DNA of 64,000 nt from contig CM047814.1 in the NCBI GenBank assembly GCA_026214975.1, positions 18,995,541 to 19,059,540 of the forward strand, in the 5' to 3' direction. Positions 63,599 through 64,000 of this stretch are shown here, piece by piece (positions within the stretch are counted from its first letter, which is position 1; each line of letters begins with the position of its first letter). A model generated the notes under the pieces. It did not search any database and was not told the DNA's origin. It was given only the letters and a program-made list of their open reading frames with translations. Source of the DNA: Gentiana macrophylla. Its lineage: Eukaryota; Streptophyta; Magnoliopsida; Gentianales; Gentianaceae. The translations under genes were made by a program, and so were the position numbers.

Positions 63599-63629
63599 AT
63601 GAACTTTTGTGGTAAGGTAGCCGGAACCA
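63599..63629 (+). pseudogene. Second serpin copy, first codons only
   Basis: ATGAACTTTTGTGGTAAGGT and the following bases encode M-N-F-C-G-K-V-A-G-T, against M-N-F-C-N-K-V-A-G-T at 53061. The sequence just upstream also resembles that before the first serpin (AACCCTTTAATCCTG versus AACCCTTTCACCCTG). The copy is cut after codon 10 by the CACTA element, and the rest may continue beyond the window. Confidence 0.8.
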
Positions 63630-64000
63630 CACTACAAAAAATAGACCTTTTCGTGACAAAAAAATTCGTCGCGAAAAGTGCTGATTTTCGTCATTAAAAG
63701 CTTTCGTGACAAAATTTTTTTGTCGCGGCGTTTGTTGTGTAAACAGTGACGCTAAAGGTGCCTATTGTGACAAACCAGAGTATTAGTCACTAAAGAAATT
63801 CAGTCGCGACGAATCTCTTACTTTTGTCACCAAAGCTTTTCATGACAAAACGCTAAATTTCTCACCAGATAGTTTTTCATGCAACAAAATTTTTGTCACA
63901 AAATAATGAACATTTTATCACTAATTAAGTGTTGTCACCAAAGGGTACAAACACATTTTACATTAATGGTTAATATTGACAAACGTTTTGTCACTAGAAG
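63630..64000. mobile_element. CACTA (En/Spm) element, left end
   Basis: It begins CACTACAAAAAATAG, the CACTA terminal motif. The next 370 bases are filled with short subterminal repeats of the TCGTGACAAAA / TTTTGTCAC(G/T)A type in both orientations (for example 63652, 63702, 63768, 63841, 63893), as expected for transposase-binding sites. The element runs off the window, so size and coding capacity are unknown. Confidence 0.88.

Overview
This 64 kb window is AT-rich plant nuclear DNA, most likely from a eudicot. It holds plant-type LTR retrotransposons (Ty1/copia, and Ty3/gypsy of the Tat and Athila types), TRIMs, a tRNA-derived SINE, hAT/Mutator/CACTA non-autonomous elements, FAR1/MULE-type coding remnants and a plant serpin with an intron. 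No bacterial or organellar genes, rRNA genes, true tRNA genes or CRISPR arrays were seen. Nearly all coding capacity belongs to mobile elements. The only host-type gene I can name is a serpin at 53.1-62.0 kb, split by a retrotransposon.

Layout. 1-3300: 5' part of a minus-strand copia element whose other LTR lies off the window. 3785-16728: complete 12.9 kb Tat-type gypsy element (1249-bp LTRs, target duplication GACGG). Its gag-pol runs on the minus strand, and a plus-strand gene with its own TATA box and a plant mobile domain lies between pol and the 3' LTR. 17299-22134: second copia element with one truncated LTR. 22.1-34.4 kb: gene-poor mosaic of hAT MITEs, a SINE, a triple repeat, a Mutator-like element with an 11-copy minisatellite, and two abutting foldback elements whose arms carry repeated GGTACCG motifs. 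34.4-51.2 kb: pieces of a minus-strand FAR1/MULE-transposase-like gene, split by a third copia element (35771-42191, no gag), a Mutator-like element holding a solo Athila-like LTR (44880-46686), and a stacked insertion at 49.4-50.9 kb (TRIM in hAT in Mutator MITE). 51.2-52.2 kb: small MITEs and a second TRIM. 53061-62025: serpin gene interrupted within exon 2 by a gag-protease-only Athila-like element (53937-61446, target duplication AAAAC). 63599-64000: start of a second serpin copy broken at codon 11 by a CACTA element.

How it fits together. The target-site duplications allow insertions to be ordered. The serpin reading frame is continuous once the element and one duplication copy are left out (398 codons), so the gene was intact when hit and has gained no stop since. 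The Tat element has almost identical LTRs but many frameshifts in gag-pol, so it was probably mobilised in trans or decayed within a very short time. Coordinates of LTRs, duplications and motifs were read directly. Family names rest on recognised motifs, and no database search was possible.
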